Source: Blautia caecimuris (lineage in GTDB: Bacteria; Bacillota; Clostridia; Lachnospirales; Lachnospiraceae). Taken from it: a DNA stretch of 36,167 nucleotides. This document shows, piece by piece, positions 14,870-23,832 of this stretch. A program made the position numbers and the translations under genes. The stretch's first letter is position 1; every line of letters starts with the position of its first letter. The stretch covers positions 1 through 36,167 of the forward strand of contig NZ_JANJZT010000032.1 of assembly GCF_024622975.1 (NCBI RefSeq), in the 5' to 3' direction. Below the pieces are notes generated by a model that was not told the DNA's origin, searched no databases, and worked only from the letters and a program-made list of their open reading frames with translations.

Positions 14870-15391
14870 ATGAAACTGACAGAAGCAGAAATGAGGATGG
14901 TGTTTCAGATTGAAAGTACCAATCAGAACGCTGCCCTGAATGAGATTTACATGACATGGCGCTATGCGCCGAACCCGGCAACGAAAGAAACGGCGGAAGG
15001 CCTTCTGGACAAGCTCCGCCCCCTGTCGGATCAGGAGTGCATGGATTTGATCCGCAAGGTGCAGGCCGAATACCGTCTGCCGGAGAAAGCCCGCACCATC
15101 GGGGAAATGCTGGCAGAGGCCAGACAGCAATCCGGGGCGCAGAAGTTATCCGGCCATGACATTATGGCTTTGGAGCGTTTCGACCCGGCGACCAGACACA
15201 TGATCGTCTTTGATGTTCTTACCCATGACTCGCCTGTTGGCTGGAAGGGTGAGAAAATGCGCCTGTTCCTGACCGACACCGGATACAGCAAGGCTTTGGA
15301 AAATCAGGAAAAGGGGCATATCAAAATCCGTAACCATGCGAAGGTGCTTTCCGGCGATCTCCACTATGACCATAAAGACCGTGAGAGGTAG
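14870..15391 (+). CDS. transposon-transfer assisting protein (TTRAP-like)
   Basis: A 173-residue soluble protein. The first 70 residues (KLTEAEMRMVFQIE, NEIYMTWRYAPNP, LDKLRPLSDQECMDLI) resemble the TTRAP family found beside repA and pcfB in Tn1549-type elements. The remainder (ERFDPATRHMIVFDVLTHDSP, then KGHIKIRNHAKV) is a conserved-looking extension I cannot name. GGAGG precedes the ATG. No biochemical role is established; the name reflects its company in conjugative transposons. Confidence 0.55.
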   Translation: MKLTEAEMRMVFQIESTNQNAALNEIYMTWRYAPNPATKETAEGLLDKLRPLSDQECMDLIRKVQAEYRLPEKARTIGEMLAEARQQSGAQKLSGHDIMALERFDPATRHMIVFDVLTHDSPVGWKGEKMRLFLTDTGYSKALENQEKGHIKIRNHAKVLSGDLHYDHKDRER

Positions 15392-15402
15392 CCGCCCCCA
15401 AA

Positions 15403-15513
15403 ATGTATCAAAATCAGTTGGATATCTTCTGTTTCTTCCTCCGTGGCTTGCGTTCTGAACAGGACGTGGATGTTTTCCCATGCAGGAGAAAACGGAGGCA
15501 TACAGACGGATAA
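15403..15513 (+). CDS. possible 36-residue ORF
   Basis: MYQNQLDIFCFFLRG opens a short frame ending in the basic tail RRKRRHTDG in the 170-base gap before the replication gene. It has no ribosome site and is unrecognised. It may be non-coding leader. Confidence 0.18.
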   Translation: MYQNQLDIFCFFLRGLRSEQDVDVFPCRRKRRHTDG

Positions 15514-15561
15514 ACCGCTCAAAATCAACACTTTTTATTTTCACAGGAAGGAGGTGCGAAG

Positions 15562-16458
15562 ATGGCTGTTTTTCGTATTGAAAAGACCCGTGATTATACG
15601 GTCATGTCGAACCATCACTTGAAAGATCGGACGCTGACCCTGAAATCCAAGGGGCTGCTGTCCATGATGTTGTCGCTCCCTGACGAGTGGAATTACACCA
15701 CCAGAGGCCTTGCGGCGATCTGTCGGGAAGGTGTGGACAGCATCGGTGCGGCGTTGAAGGAGCTGGAAGCCCACGGGTATATCCGGCGCACCCAGCTTCG
15801 GGATGAAAAAGGCAAGATCACGGATACCGAGTATGTCATTTACGAAATGCCTCAGTGCGAGCCGCCGTCAAGCCCAGGTACGCCTTTACCGGATACGGCA
15901 AAGCCATATACGGAAAACCCGGATATGGGTATCCCGGATACGGCGGAACCGTGTACGGAAAACCCCGCACAATTAAATACTAATCAAACAAAGACTGATT
16001 TATCAAGTACGGAGATATCAAATCCTATCCCATCAAATCCCCCTACCCCCGCAGGGGCAAGGATGGGAATGGATCGGATGGGAGCCAGAGAATGTTATCG
16101 TGAAGTGATTTTGGACAACATCGAGTACAGCTATCTGGTGCAGGACAGCCATATCGACCGTGAGCAGCTTGACGAAATCGTTGACCTGATCGTGGATACC
16201 GTATGTTCTGCCCGCAAAGTCATCCGCATTGCCGGGGACGATTATCCGGCAGAGGTGGTAAAGTCCCGGTTTATGAAGCTGGACAGTTCCCATGTTCAGT
16301 ATGTCATGGACTGTATGAAGGACAACACCACCTATGTCCGCAATATCAGGAAATACCTTCTGGCGGCGCTGTATAACGCCCCGACCACCATCAACAGCTA
16401 CTATTCTTCCCTGGTGCAGCACGATATGTACGGGGACGGGCAAAGGGGGCGAGGCTAA
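15562..16458 (+). CDS. RepA_N / DUF6017 replication initiator-like protein
   Basis: A 298-residue protein. Residues 1-100 (FRIEKTRDYTVMSNHHLKD, KGLLSMMLSLPDEWNYTTRG, ALKELEAHGYIRR) are the winged helix of RepA_N-type initiators. A Pro/Thr-rich linker with repeated D-T-A-x-P-Y-T-E-N-P units (about 110-160) follows, then the DUF6017 domain (DREQLDEIVDLIVDTVCSARK, KSRFMKLDSSHVQYVMDCM). In Tn1549-like elements this gene precedes pcfB and virD4 and probably supports replication of the circular form. It is preceded by AAGGAGG, and the next ATG directly follows its stop codon. Confidence 0.8.
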   Translation: MAVFRIEKTRDYTVMSNHHLKDRTLTLKSKGLLSMMLSLPDEWNYTTRGLAAICREGVDSIGAALKELEAHGYIRRTQLRDEKGKITDTEYVIYEMPQCEPPSSPGTPLPDTAKPYTENPDMGIPDTAEPCTENPAQLNTNQTKTDLSSTEISNPIPSNPPTPAGARMGMDRMGARECYREVILDNIEYSYLVQDSHIDREQLDEIVDLIVDTVCSARKVIRIAGDDYPAEVVKSRFMKLDSSHVQYVMDCMKDNTTYVRNIRKYLLAALYNAPTTINSYYSSLVQHDMYGDGQRGRG

Positions 16459-16950
16459 ATGCAGGAGGAAGTAACGCGTGGCGCCGTAACGCTCATTGTT
16501 GACGGAGCCAAGCTAAGCGAGCAAGTCTTTGAAAAGGCCGTCAAAAAGTTCCTGGAGGAAATCCAGAAAAGCCAGAAGCCAAAAATCTACCGCGGCAGGC
16601 AGAGCCTTAAACAGCTTGCCAGCCAGAACGCCGGTCTTGCCAATATCGAGATCAGTGACAAGAATATCAAGGCTTTCTCCCGTGTGGCGAAGAAATACCA
16701 TGTGGATTTTGCCTTGAAGAAGGACACCACTGCAGAGCAGCCTCGTTACCTGGTCTTTTTCAAAAGCCGGGACGCGGATGCCATCACAGCGGCATTTCAG
16801 GAGTTTGCCAGCCGGAAAATGAGCCGTGAGGAAAAGCCCTCCATCCGGGAACGGCTGACCCAGGCGAAGGAACAGGCGGCGGAGAAAGTGGAACACCGCA
16901 CCATTGACCGGGAGAAAGTAAAGGTCAAAGATCGGAGCGTGCAGAGATGA
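16459..16950 (+). CDS. PcfB-family protein (DUF3801)
   Basis: A 163-residue relaxosome accessory protein. QEEVTRGAVTLIVDGAKLSEQ and RGRQSLKQLASQNAGLANIEI are the hallmark of DUF3801/PcfB; the C-terminal third is charged and probably helical. In pCF10, PcfB links the relaxase-bound DNA to the coupling protein PcfC, and the gene order here is the same. Its stop overlaps the virD4 start by four bases (ATGA), so the two are co-translated. Confidence 0.85.
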   Translation: MQEEVTRGAVTLIVDGAKLSEQVFEKAVKKFLEEIQKSQKPKIYRGRQSLKQLASQNAGLANIEISDKNIKAFSRVAKKYHVDFALKKDTTAEQPRYLVFFKSRDADAITAAFQEFASRKMSREEKPSIRERLTQAKEQAAEKVEHRTIDREKVKVKDRSVQR

Positions 16951-17667
16951 ACATGAAAAAACTGTTTTTGCTGAATCTCCCGTATCTTCTGTTCGTGTAT
17001 CCCTTCGATAAGCTGGCACAGGCTTTCCGGCTTGCGCCCGGTGCTGACCTTTCCGGCAAGCTGCTCTCCATTGGGGACGGCTTCACTGCAGCCCTTTCCT
17101 CCCCGTGGCTCAGTTTCCATCCCACGGACCTGCTGATCGGCATAGCCGGTGCGGTGATCCTTCGCATGGCGGTCTACCTGAAAGGCAAGAACGCCAAGAA
17201 ATACCGCCACGGGATCGAGTATGGTTCTGCCCGCTGGGGTACGGCGGCAGATATCGCTCCCTACATGGACAAGGACTTTTTCCAGAACATCCCCATGACG
17301 CAGACGGAACGGATTACGATGGCGAGCCGTCCAAAGCAGCCGAAGTATGCCAGAAATAAAAACATTCTGGTGATCGGCGGTTCCGGCAGCGGCAAGACGC
17401 GGTTCTTCTGTAAGCCGTCGCTGCTGCAAGCTCATTCGTCCTATGTCTGCACTGATCCGAAAGGAACCTTGTTGCCGGAGATCGGCACTTTCCTGGAGCG
17501 GAAGAAATACCGTATCAAGTGCCTCAACCTGATAAACTTCCGAAAATCCATGAGATACAACCCACTGGCTTACATTCGGTCAGAGAAGGATATCTTAAAA
17601 CTGGTGAACGCCCTGATTATGAACACGAAGGGCGAAGGCGAAAAATCTTCGGAAGATTTCTGGGTCA
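16947..17667 (+). CDS. virD4: VirD4/TraG-type coupling protein, exon 1
   Basis: The N-terminal 240 residues of a type IV secretion coupling ATPase, which pumps the relaxase-DNA complex through the membrane. Two membrane helices are visible (about 5-20 and 58-78), then GIEYGSARWGTAADI and the Walker A motif GGSGSGKT at 144-151, then YVCTDPKGTLLPEIGTFLE. Exon 1 ends after EDFWV plus one base at 17667, where group II intron sequence begins (GTGCGAC). The raw frame continues 25 codons into the intron to 17744, and those residues are not part of the protein. The gene continues at 20411 and 35679. Confidence 0.88.
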
Positions 17668-18369
17668 GTGCGACTCGTTCGCAGGCGGTAAAAAGTCTGC
17701 GCACGAGCAACGGTTTTCCGTTGTTCGGAGAACTGGTAGTTTAATAGGTGGAATGACGGGGTAACGCCCTGAAACGCCTACCCTTGATGGGCGTGCATTA
17801 GCTGTAATGGCTGATGTACGAAGCCCCATGACAAAGGCTGAGAGTAACCGTAACCACTGCCTAAAGTGGTCGAAAGCGGTCTGGAGGCAGACTGTGTTAC
17901 CTATAAGCCGAGGGTCTATAAGATACCTATGGTTAGAATGTTCGCTTTGGCGGGCGAACTGACGAACCTGCGAATGTACAGGTCTAAAAGAAGACCACGC
18001 AGAAATGTGTGGGTGCGTTAATGCGCAGTCGGTGTGGTTTAGTAGAAATTGATCCTACGAACGACCATGCTGTGTTACAGGCACAGGCAAGCCGACAGGT
18101 CTATAGCAGGAACCTACGGGTATGTATGAACAGATAGAACTATCGGAACGAGGAAAGGCAGCAGATTCCGCAAGGAATAGTCTGACGAAGAACAATAAGC
18201 AGACGAACTGTTGCTAAAAAGTAGTGGTCGAACCTATGATGTGCTTGCGTTATGTGAGCTACGGAGGAATGGCCACAAGTCGGTTGAGATAAGCAGGCAT
18301 TATTCAATCCAACATAAGGATTCGAGTAAGACCAAAAGGGTCACTTTCGCAAAAAGGAGGTGATGCCTT

Positions 18370-20280
18370 ATGCCAAAGAAAAACAAAACTCTATGTGTAG
18401 ATGACTTACGTCATGCCGAGTATTACGGTATGCAGCCAGTCTTTGATGAACTCTATCACCGAAGTCTGGAGGGAAAAAATTTTACCAACCTTATGGATTT
18501 AATCCTGAGCCGGGACAACATTCTTCTGGCATATCGGAACATCAAAGCAAACGGAGGGAGCTACACAGCAGGAACAGACAACAAAAACATTAGTGACATC
18601 GGGTGTTTACCGCCCGAAACAGTTGTAGAGAAAGTGAGGTTCATTGTCACAGGAAGTCAGCACGGATACCGCCCAAAGCCGGTAAGACGCAAAGACATTC
18701 CGAAGCCAAACGGAAAAACCAGACCGTTAGGTATTCCCTGTATCTGGGACAGGCTGGTACAGCAATGTATCAAACAGGTCATGGAGCCAATCTGCGAAGC
18801 GAAATTCAGCGACAACAGTTACGGCTTTCGCCCGAACCGTTCCGTGGAACACGCCATGCAGAAAACTTACACCATGCTTCAACGCATGAACCTGCATTAT
18901 GTGATTGAGTTTGATATAAAAGGATTTTTCGATAACGTAAATCACAGCAAGCTAATGCGGCAAATATGGGCAATGGGAATACACGACAAGCAGTTGATTT
19001 TTATTATCAAGCGGATTCTGAAAGCACCGATTAGAATGCCAGATGGCACTACACTCATTCCAGACAAAGGCACTCCGCAAGGCGGTATCATTTCACCGTT
19101 GCTTGCCAATATCGTGCTGAATGAACTGGACAGATGGGTTGAGAGCCAATGGCAGAACCACCCTCTTGTAAAGGAATACGGGTATGAGAGGAAAATCAGA
19201 AACTCGATTACTTTTGACCGGAGCAAGGCATTCCTCAAAATGAGGAAAACAGGGTTGAAAGAAATGTATATCGTGAGATATGCAGATGATTTCAGAATCT
19301 TCTGCCGGAATAAAGAGGACGCTTTGAGAACAAAAGAGGCTGTAACGGCATGGATAACCGAGAGGCTGAGGTTAGAAGTATCGCCAGAGAAAACAAGGAT
19401 AGTTAATGTCAGAAAACGCTATTCAGAGTTTCTTGGGTTTAAGATACGAGTCAGACCGAAAAGCAGGAAGTACATCGTGCAATCTCATATCTGTGACAAA
19501 AAGTTGGAACTGGAAAGGCAAAAGCTGGTGGAACAGGCGAAACGAATTGCCCGACCGTCAGAGGGAAAAAGACCTTTGGACGAAATACGGCTGTACAATT
19601 CAATGGTTCTGGGAATACAGAATTATTTTCAGCTTGCCACCTGCATCAGCATTGATTGCAGGAAAATCCACAGACAGGTTATGACAGTTTTGACAAATCG
19701 GCTCAATACAGAAACCGGGTGCAGACTTGTTCGAGAGGGCGGCGCAATGACCGAGAGCGAAAAAGAACGGTTTGGAAAGTCGGCAATGATACGGTATGTA
19801 TCTGGAATCGACCAACCTATCTACCCTATCGCATACATCAAGAACAAGATACCGATGGCAAAGAAAGCGGCGGTTTGCAGTTACACGGTGGAGGGACGGG
19901 CATTGATACACACGAACCTAAGTATGAACTCATCTGTTCTATCAGGTTTGAGGAATCAACCGTCTATGGGGCGAAGCACAGAACTCACTGACAGCAGGAT
20001 TTCACTATTCTCGGCTCAACGTGGAAAATGTGCGCTAAGTGGGGAACTCTTTGAAAATGCGGCTGACATAGTATGCTGGCTGAAAACACCGGCAGAATTG
20101 GGCGGCAAGGAACGCTATCGAAATATGATTTTGTTCCATAATAGATTTCTTCCACTCCTGCAAGAGCGTCCTAAGAATGAGCTAAAAGAGATAGCCGATA
20201 CGCTCAAGGCAACAAAGGAACTGATGTTAAAAGTGAACAGTCTGCGCCAGCAGGCTGGTTTGTCCGCAATAGAAAACTAA
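18370..20280 (+). CDS. ltrA: group II intron reverse transcriptase/maturase
   Basis: A 636-residue intron-encoded protein for splicing and retrohoming. Reverse transcriptase blocks in order: RPLGIPCIWDRLVQQ, FDIKGFFDNV (Asp182), GTPQGGIISPLLANI, YADDF at 304-308 (catalytic Asp pair), then a maturase X domain (about 380-500). The C-terminal region resembles an HNH nuclease (RGKCALSG...LGGKERYRNMILFHN), but the expected first His pair is replaced by CWLK, so the nuclease looks inactive. The ribosome site AAAGGAGGTG lies well placed upstream of the ATG. The reading frame is intact. Confidence 0.92.
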   Translation: MPKKNKTLCVDDLRHAEYYGMQPVFDELYHRSLEGKNFTNLMDLILSRDNILLAYRNIKANGGSYTAGTDNKNISDIGCLPPETVVEKVRFIVTGSQHGYRPKPVRRKDIPKPNGKTRPLGIPCIWDRLVQQCIKQVMEPICEAKFSDNSYGFRPNRSVEHAMQKTYTMLQRMNLHYVIEFDIKGFFDNVNHSKLMRQIWAMGIHDKQLIFIIKRILKAPIRMPDGTTLIPDKGTPQGGIISPLLANIVLNELDRWVESQWQNHPLVKEYGYERKIRNSITFDRSKAFLKMRKTGLKEMYIVRYADDFRIFCRNKEDALRTKEAVTAWITERLRLEVSPEKTRIVNVRKRYSEFLGFKIRVRPKSRKYIVQSHICDKKLELERQKLVEQAKRIARPSEGKRPLDEIRLYNSMVLGIQNYFQLATCISIDCRKIHRQVMTVLTNRLNTETGCRLVREGGAMTESEKERFGKSAMIRYVSGIDQPIYPIAYIKNKIPMAKKAAVCSYTVEGRALIHTNLSMNSSVLSGLRNQPSMGRSTELTDSRISLFSAQRGKCALSGELFENAADIVCWLKTPAELGGKERYRNMILFHNRFLPLLQERPKNELKEIADTLKATKELMLKVNSLRQQAGLSAIEN

Positions 20281-20326
20281 CATTTCATTTGGTGATTGAT
20301 TAAATGCTTGTGAAAACAACCGATGG

Positions 20327-20361
20327 AACGCCGGATGCGGTGAAAGTCGCACGTCCGGTGT
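20327..20361 (+). ncRNA. group II intron domain V
   Basis: The catalytic hairpin CCGGATGCGGTGAAAGTCGC followed by ACGTCCGGT is close to the bacterial domain V consensus. It lies 50 bases before the intron's 3' end, with a domain VI stem between. Confidence 0.8.
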
Positions 20362-20410
20362 GGAGTGGGGGAAAATCCGGCGATAACTTCAAAGGATTAC
20401 CTATCACTAT

Positions 20411-20636
20411 AAGCGGAACGCCTCTATTATTCCGCGCTGATCGGCTACATCTGGTACGAGGCCACGGAGGAAGAAAAGAACTTCATCACACTTTTGGATC
20501 TTATCAATGCCAGTGAGGCCAGAGAGGACGACGAAACCTATCAAAGCCCGGTGGACCTGCTTTTTTCTCAGTTGGCGGAACGGGAGCCGGACCACTTCGC
20601 CGTCAAGCAGTACCGCAAATTCAAGATGGCGGCGGG
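20411..20636 (+). CDS. virD4: VirD4 coupling protein, exon 2 fragment
   Basis: Seventy-five codons that continue exon 1 in frame after intron removal: AERLLYSALIGYIWYEA, NFITLLDLINASEAREDDE, then HFAVKQYRKFKMAAG. This is the central all-helical part of VirD4/TraG proteins. It is cut within the Gly codon after KMAA at 20635-20637, where the 15-kb mobilizable element begins. Read straight on, the frame stops after DVCSK inside that element. The missing continuation is found intact at 35679. Confidence 0.88.
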
Positions 20637-20642
20637 AGATGT

Positions 20643-20706
20643 ATGCTCTAAGTGACTTCTTAATCATGGTTTTTGTCATGGTTAGTGAAGCAGCCACTTA
20701 GAGCAT
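20643..20706 (+). repeat. long hairpin at the element's left end
   Basis: ATGCTCTAAGTG (20643-20654) and CACTTAGAGCAT (20695-20706) are perfect 12-bp arms; inside them CTTC...CATG and CATG...GAAG extend the stem imperfectly. TTTTCATTTC follows. It lies six bases from the crossover point and 22 bases before the recombinase start. It may serve as recombinase binding site, terminator of incoming virD4 transcripts, or both. Confidence 0.55.
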
Positions 20707-20728
20707 TTTCATTTCAGGAGGTACAGCC

Positions 20729-22609
20729 ATGAGAAACGAGAAAATCACCCCACTGTATGAGCGCTTGAGCCGCGATGATGAGTTACAGGGCGAGAGCAAC
20801 TCCATAAGCCATCAAAAGCAGATGTTAGAGGAGTTTGCCCGCCGGAATGGTTTGCCGAACCCCACCCACTTCACCGATGACGGCGTATCGGGAACCCGTT
20901 TTGACCGTCCCGGCTTTCTGGCGATGATGGAGGAAGTCGAGGCCGGACGGGTGGAGGCCATTGTTATCAAAGACATGAGCCGCCTGGGACGCGATTATTT
21001 GAAAGTCGGCCAGGTCATGGAGATTTTGCGGCAGCGCGGCGTCCGGCTGATCGCTATCAATGACGGTGTGGACAGTCTGAAAGGCGACGATGATTTTACC
21101 CCTTTCCGCAACATTATGAATGAGTTTTACGCCCGCGACACCAGCCGGAAAATCCGCTCCGTGTTCAAGTCCAAGGGCATGAGGGGCAAGCACCTGACCG
21201 GCACCGTTATTTACGGCTACTTGTGGGACGAGAAGCGGGAACACTGGCTTGTGGACGAAGAAGCCGCCGAAGTGGTACGCCGTATCTTTTCCCTGACGAT
21301 GGAGGACTATGGCCCCTATCAAATCTCCAAGCTGCTGTCCGAGGCAAAGGTTGAAATCCCCGCTGTCCATCTGGCACGCTTTCACGAAGGTGTAAACAGG
21401 TCAAAGCCGGTCAAAGACCCCTACGGCTGGGGATCGTCCACTATTGTGAACATCCTGAAAAAGCGGGAATACCTGGGTCACACCATCAATTTCAAGACCC
21501 GCAAGCACTTCAAGGACAAGAAAAGCCACTATGTTGACGAAAGCGAATGGACGATTTTCGAGAATACCCATGAGGCCATCATCGACCAGGAAACCTTTGA
21601 CAATGTGCAGCGTATCCGGGCAAATGTCCGACGCTACCCGGACGGCTGGGGCGAAGCCCATCCCCTGACCGGCCTGATGTACTGTGCCGACTGCGGCGGC
21701 AAGATGTATGTCCATCGCATCAATAACGGCAAGCGTGACCCACAGTTTACTTGCAGCCAGTACACCAAAGTCCCATGCGGGACGCTCTGTGGCACACAGC
21801 ACCGCATCCGGGCCGAGGCCGTCCTGACCCTGATAACCGATATGCTCCGGGCCATCGCGGAGTATTCTAAAAATGACCGGGCCGAGTTTATCCGCACTGT
21901 CCAGGAAACGCAGGCCGCCCAGCAAACCGCCGACATATCCAAGAAGCGGAAACGGCTGGCCGCCGCCCAAAAGCGGGCCGGGGAACTGGAAAAGCTGATT
22001 TGCAAAATCTATGAGGACAACGCCCTGGGCAAGCTGCTGGACGCCCGGTATGAGGCCCTGGACGCACAATACGCCAAAGAACAGGACGCTCTCAATGCGG
22101 AAATCGCGGAACTGGAAAAGGCCGTTACTGGCTACGAGCAGAGCCGGAAAGCTGCGGAGAAGTTTATTGCCCTGATTGATAAGTACGAGAATTTTGACAC
22201 GCTGACAAACACCATGCTCAACGAGTTTGTAGAGAAAATTCTTGTCCATGAACGCGCCCGGAAAGGCAGCCAGGACACCACGCAGGAGGTTGAAATCTAT
22301 TTCAATTTTGTGGGCCGGTATATCCCGCCCGCCTTGCAGCCGGTTCCCCTGACCCCGGAGGAACAGGAAGAACTGCGGAAGAAGGAGGAACGCAAGGACA
22401 GGCTTCACCAGAACTACTTGCGCCGCAAGGCCAACGGCAAGCAGAAGGAATGGGAAGAACGCTATAACGCCAAGCGCAAGGCCCAGGTGGAGGCGGCAAA
22501 GGCCGCGATCCGGGCCGAGGACATGGCAAAAGGCATTTTTATCCCTGTCAGCCAGTTGCCCAGGCAGGAGCCGTGCAAGTCCACCATATCGGCCAGCGCC
22601 GCAGTTTAA
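20729..22609 (+). CDS. large serine recombinase (TnpX/TndX type)
   Basis: A 626-residue site-specific recombinase that excises and inserts the element as a circle. The resolvase domain holds the catalytic Ser14 in YERLSRDDE, followed by DGVSGTRFDRPGF, IKDMSRLGRDYLKVGQ and YARDTSRKIRS. A recombinase domain (about 165-290, YGYLWDEKREHW, GWGSSTIVNILKKREYLGH), a zinc-ribbon with CADCGGKMY and CSQYTKVPC, a coiled coil (about 400-470) and a DUF4368-like end follow, as in TnpX. GGAGG precedes the ATG. It is the first gene from the left end, as in Tn4451. Confidence 0.93.
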   Translation: MRNEKITPLYERLSRDDELQGESNSISHQKQMLEEFARRNGLPNPTHFTDDGVSGTRFDRPGFLAMMEEVEAGRVEAIVIKDMSRLGRDYLKVGQVMEILRQRGVRLIAINDGVDSLKGDDDFTPFRNIMNEFYARDTSRKIRSVFKSKGMRGKHLTGTVIYGYLWDEKREHWLVDEEAAEVVRRIFSLTMEDYGPYQISKLLSEAKVEIPAVHLARFHEGVNRSKPVKDPYGWGSSTIVNILKKREYLGHTINFKTRKHFKDKKSHYVDESEWTIFENTHEAIIDQETFDNVQRIRANVRRYPDGWGEAHPLTGLMYCADCGGKMYVHRINNGKRDPQFTCSQYTKVPCGTLCGTQHRIRAEAVLTLITDMLRAIAEYSKNDRAEFIRTVQETQAAQQTADISKKRKRLAAAQKRAGELEKLICKIYEDNALGKLLDARYEALDAQYAKEQDALNAEIAELEKAVTGYEQSRKAAEKFIALIDKYENFDTLTNTMLNEFVEKILVHERARKGSQDTTQEVEIYFNFVGRYIPPALQPVPLTPEEQEELRKKEERKDRLHQNYLRRKANGKQKEWEERYNAKRKAQVEAAKAAIRAEDMAKGIFIPVSQLPRQEPCKSTISASAAV

Positions 22610-22635
22610 CCAGCACAGTGCAAAGGAGGACGAAC

Positions 22636-22989
22636 ATGAACGAATTGACTTACACCCGCTGCGGAGATTACTACATCCCCAATCTGAAACTTTCCGAGCA
22701 GCCGGAGGCCCCCATCGGCAAGTATGGCCGTATGCGGCAACGCTACCTGAAGGAACACCGGCCCGGCCTTTACAGCAGCTTGATTTTGAGCGAAAAGCTG
22801 TACCCGCACCTGTTGGAGATTGACCGGGAGGCGCGTGAACGGATGGACGCCATGCTGCCCTGGATGATGGAGGCGGCGGGCGTCACCGAGGAACTGAAAG
22901 CCCGTGACCCCATGCGCTGGGTGGGACTGATGAACACGCTGAAAGCGCAGGTGGAGGAAGTAATTTTTCAAGAATTGATTTACGCATGA
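22636..22989 (+). CDS. tnpV: TnpV-like transposon protein
   Basis: A 117-residue protein starting MNELTYTRCGDYYIPNL at an ATG with AAAGGAGG upstream; an earlier ATG in the frame (22573) lies inside the recombinase gene and is rejected. The pattern IGKYGRMRQRYLKEHRPGLY, then HLLEIDREARERMD and the closing VEEVIFQELIYA matches the TnpV family of Tn4451-type elements, whose function is unknown. It lies 26 bases behind the recombinase and is closed by a strong terminator. Confidence 0.85.
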   Translation: MNELTYTRCGDYYIPNLKLSEQPEAPIGKYGRMRQRYLKEHRPGLYSSLILSEKLYPHLLEIDREARERMDAMLPWMMEAAGVTEELKARDPMRWVGLMNTLKAQVEEVIFQELIYA

Positions 22990-23008
22990 AATTTTAAGCA
23001 CAAGTAAG

Positions 23009-23042
23009 GCCGGGATTTTGCTGCCAAGCGGCAAATCCCGGC
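23009..23042 (+). terminator. terminator behind tnpV
   Basis: GCCGGGATTT and AAATCCCGGC form a near-perfect GC-rich stem around TGCTGCCAAGCGGC, followed by TTCCTT. It separates the recombination genes from the cargo. Confidence 0.65.
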
Positions 23043-23044
23043 TT

Positions 23045-23089
23045 CCTTACAAACCCGTAAGGTTCTTTGGCATCACTTTATGGTATAAT
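23045..23089 (+). promoter_or_regulatory. promoter and operator of the cargo two-component genes
   Basis: CCTTACAAACCCGTAAGG (23045-23062) is a palindrome CTTAC-N6-GTAAG; a perfect TATAAT lies at 23084-23089 with no good -35 box. An activator bound at the palindrome would replace the -35 contact. The same half-sites recur before the ABC genes and behind them. Confidence 0.55.
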
Positions 23090-23124
23090 CTACTTGTATA
23101 TTCTCGGTGAATGGAGGGATTTGA

Positions 23125-23832
23125 TTGAATACTCTGTTGCTTTTGGAAGATGATTTCAGCCTGGTGGATGGGCTGGTTTATTCTTTGAAAAAGAACGATT
23201 ATTCCGTGGAAGTTGCCCGTACCGTTCAAGAAGCACTCACCTTACTGCCGGAGCTTGACCGCTTTGACCTGTTGATTTTGGATGTGACCTTGCCGGACGG
23301 GACGGGTTTTGAGGTGTGCGAAGCAGTTCGCCGCCAAAATGTCACGATACCGATTCTGTTTTTGACAGCATCGGATGAGGAAGTGAATGTGATTCGTGGA
23401 CTTGACTGCGGCGGGGACGATTACATCACGAAACCCTTTAAGTTGGGGGAATTGTGTTCTCGAATCAGGGCGCTGCTACGCCGGAGTGGCTTACAAAAGC
23501 AGCCGCGCGCTGACATCCTGCGTTCCGGCCCGGTGTCCATTGATCTTGTCACAAGCCGTGTCATGCTGAACGGTCAGCCTTTGGAAGTAACCAGCATGGA
23601 ATACAGGCTGCTCTGCCTGTTTTTGAAGAATGAAGGGATCACCATTCCGCGCAGCCGCATCATGGATCTTTTGTGGGATGGCAGCGGCAATTTTGTAGAC
23701 GATAATACCTTGTCAGTGTATATCCGCCGTTTGCGGGAAAAAATTGAGGACGATCCATCCAAGCCAGCTCACCTGCTGACCGTAAGGGGATTTGGGTATC
23801 AATGGAAGGACGGAAAGGGGGCTGTGCGATGA
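23125..23832 (+). CDS. OmpR/PhoB-family response regulator
   Basis: A 235-residue regulator. The receiver domain has the acidic pair ED-D at 8-10, the phosphoacceptor Asp53 in ILDVTLPDG and Lys103 in YITKPF; the winged-helix DNA-binding domain covers about 130-230 (VTSMEYRLLCLFLKNEG, VDDNTLSVYIRRLREKIE, LTVRGFGYQW). The start is TTG with GGAGG eight bases upstream. It overlaps the kinase start by ATGA. It resembles VanR/BceR-type regulators. The CTTAC-N6-GYAAG sites near this operon are its probable targets. Confidence 0.9.
   Translation: MNTLLLLEDDFSLVDGLVYSLKKNDYSVEVARTVQEALTLLPELDRFDLLILDVTLPDGTGFEVCEAVRRQNVTIPILFLTASDEEVNVIRGLDCGGDDYITKPFKLGELCSRIRALLRRSGLQKQPRADILRSGPVSIDLVTSRVMLNGQPLEVTSMEYRLLCLFLKNEGITIPRSRIMDLLWDGSGNFVDDNTLSVYIRRLREKIEDDPSKPAHLLTVRGFGYQWKDGKGAVR

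Larger units (their letters stand above)
17668..20410 (+). mobile_element. group II intron 1, complete
   Basis: A 2743-base intron. It opens with GTGCGACTCG (the GUGYG rule) and ends at CTATCACTAT. A structured RNA of about 700 bases (domains I to IV) precedes the maturase gene, and domain V is recognisable at 20327-20361. Joining 17667 to 20411 gives GTC AAA GCG GAA CGC CTC, reading VKAERL, which restores the VirD4 frame exactly. It lies on the transcribed strand of virD4, so splicing could rescue the message. Confidence 0.9.

Noticed and set aside
22573..22635. Longer start for the TnpV-like gene
   Set aside because: Those codons lie inside the recombinase gene, whereas AAAGGAGG directly serves the ATG at 22636.
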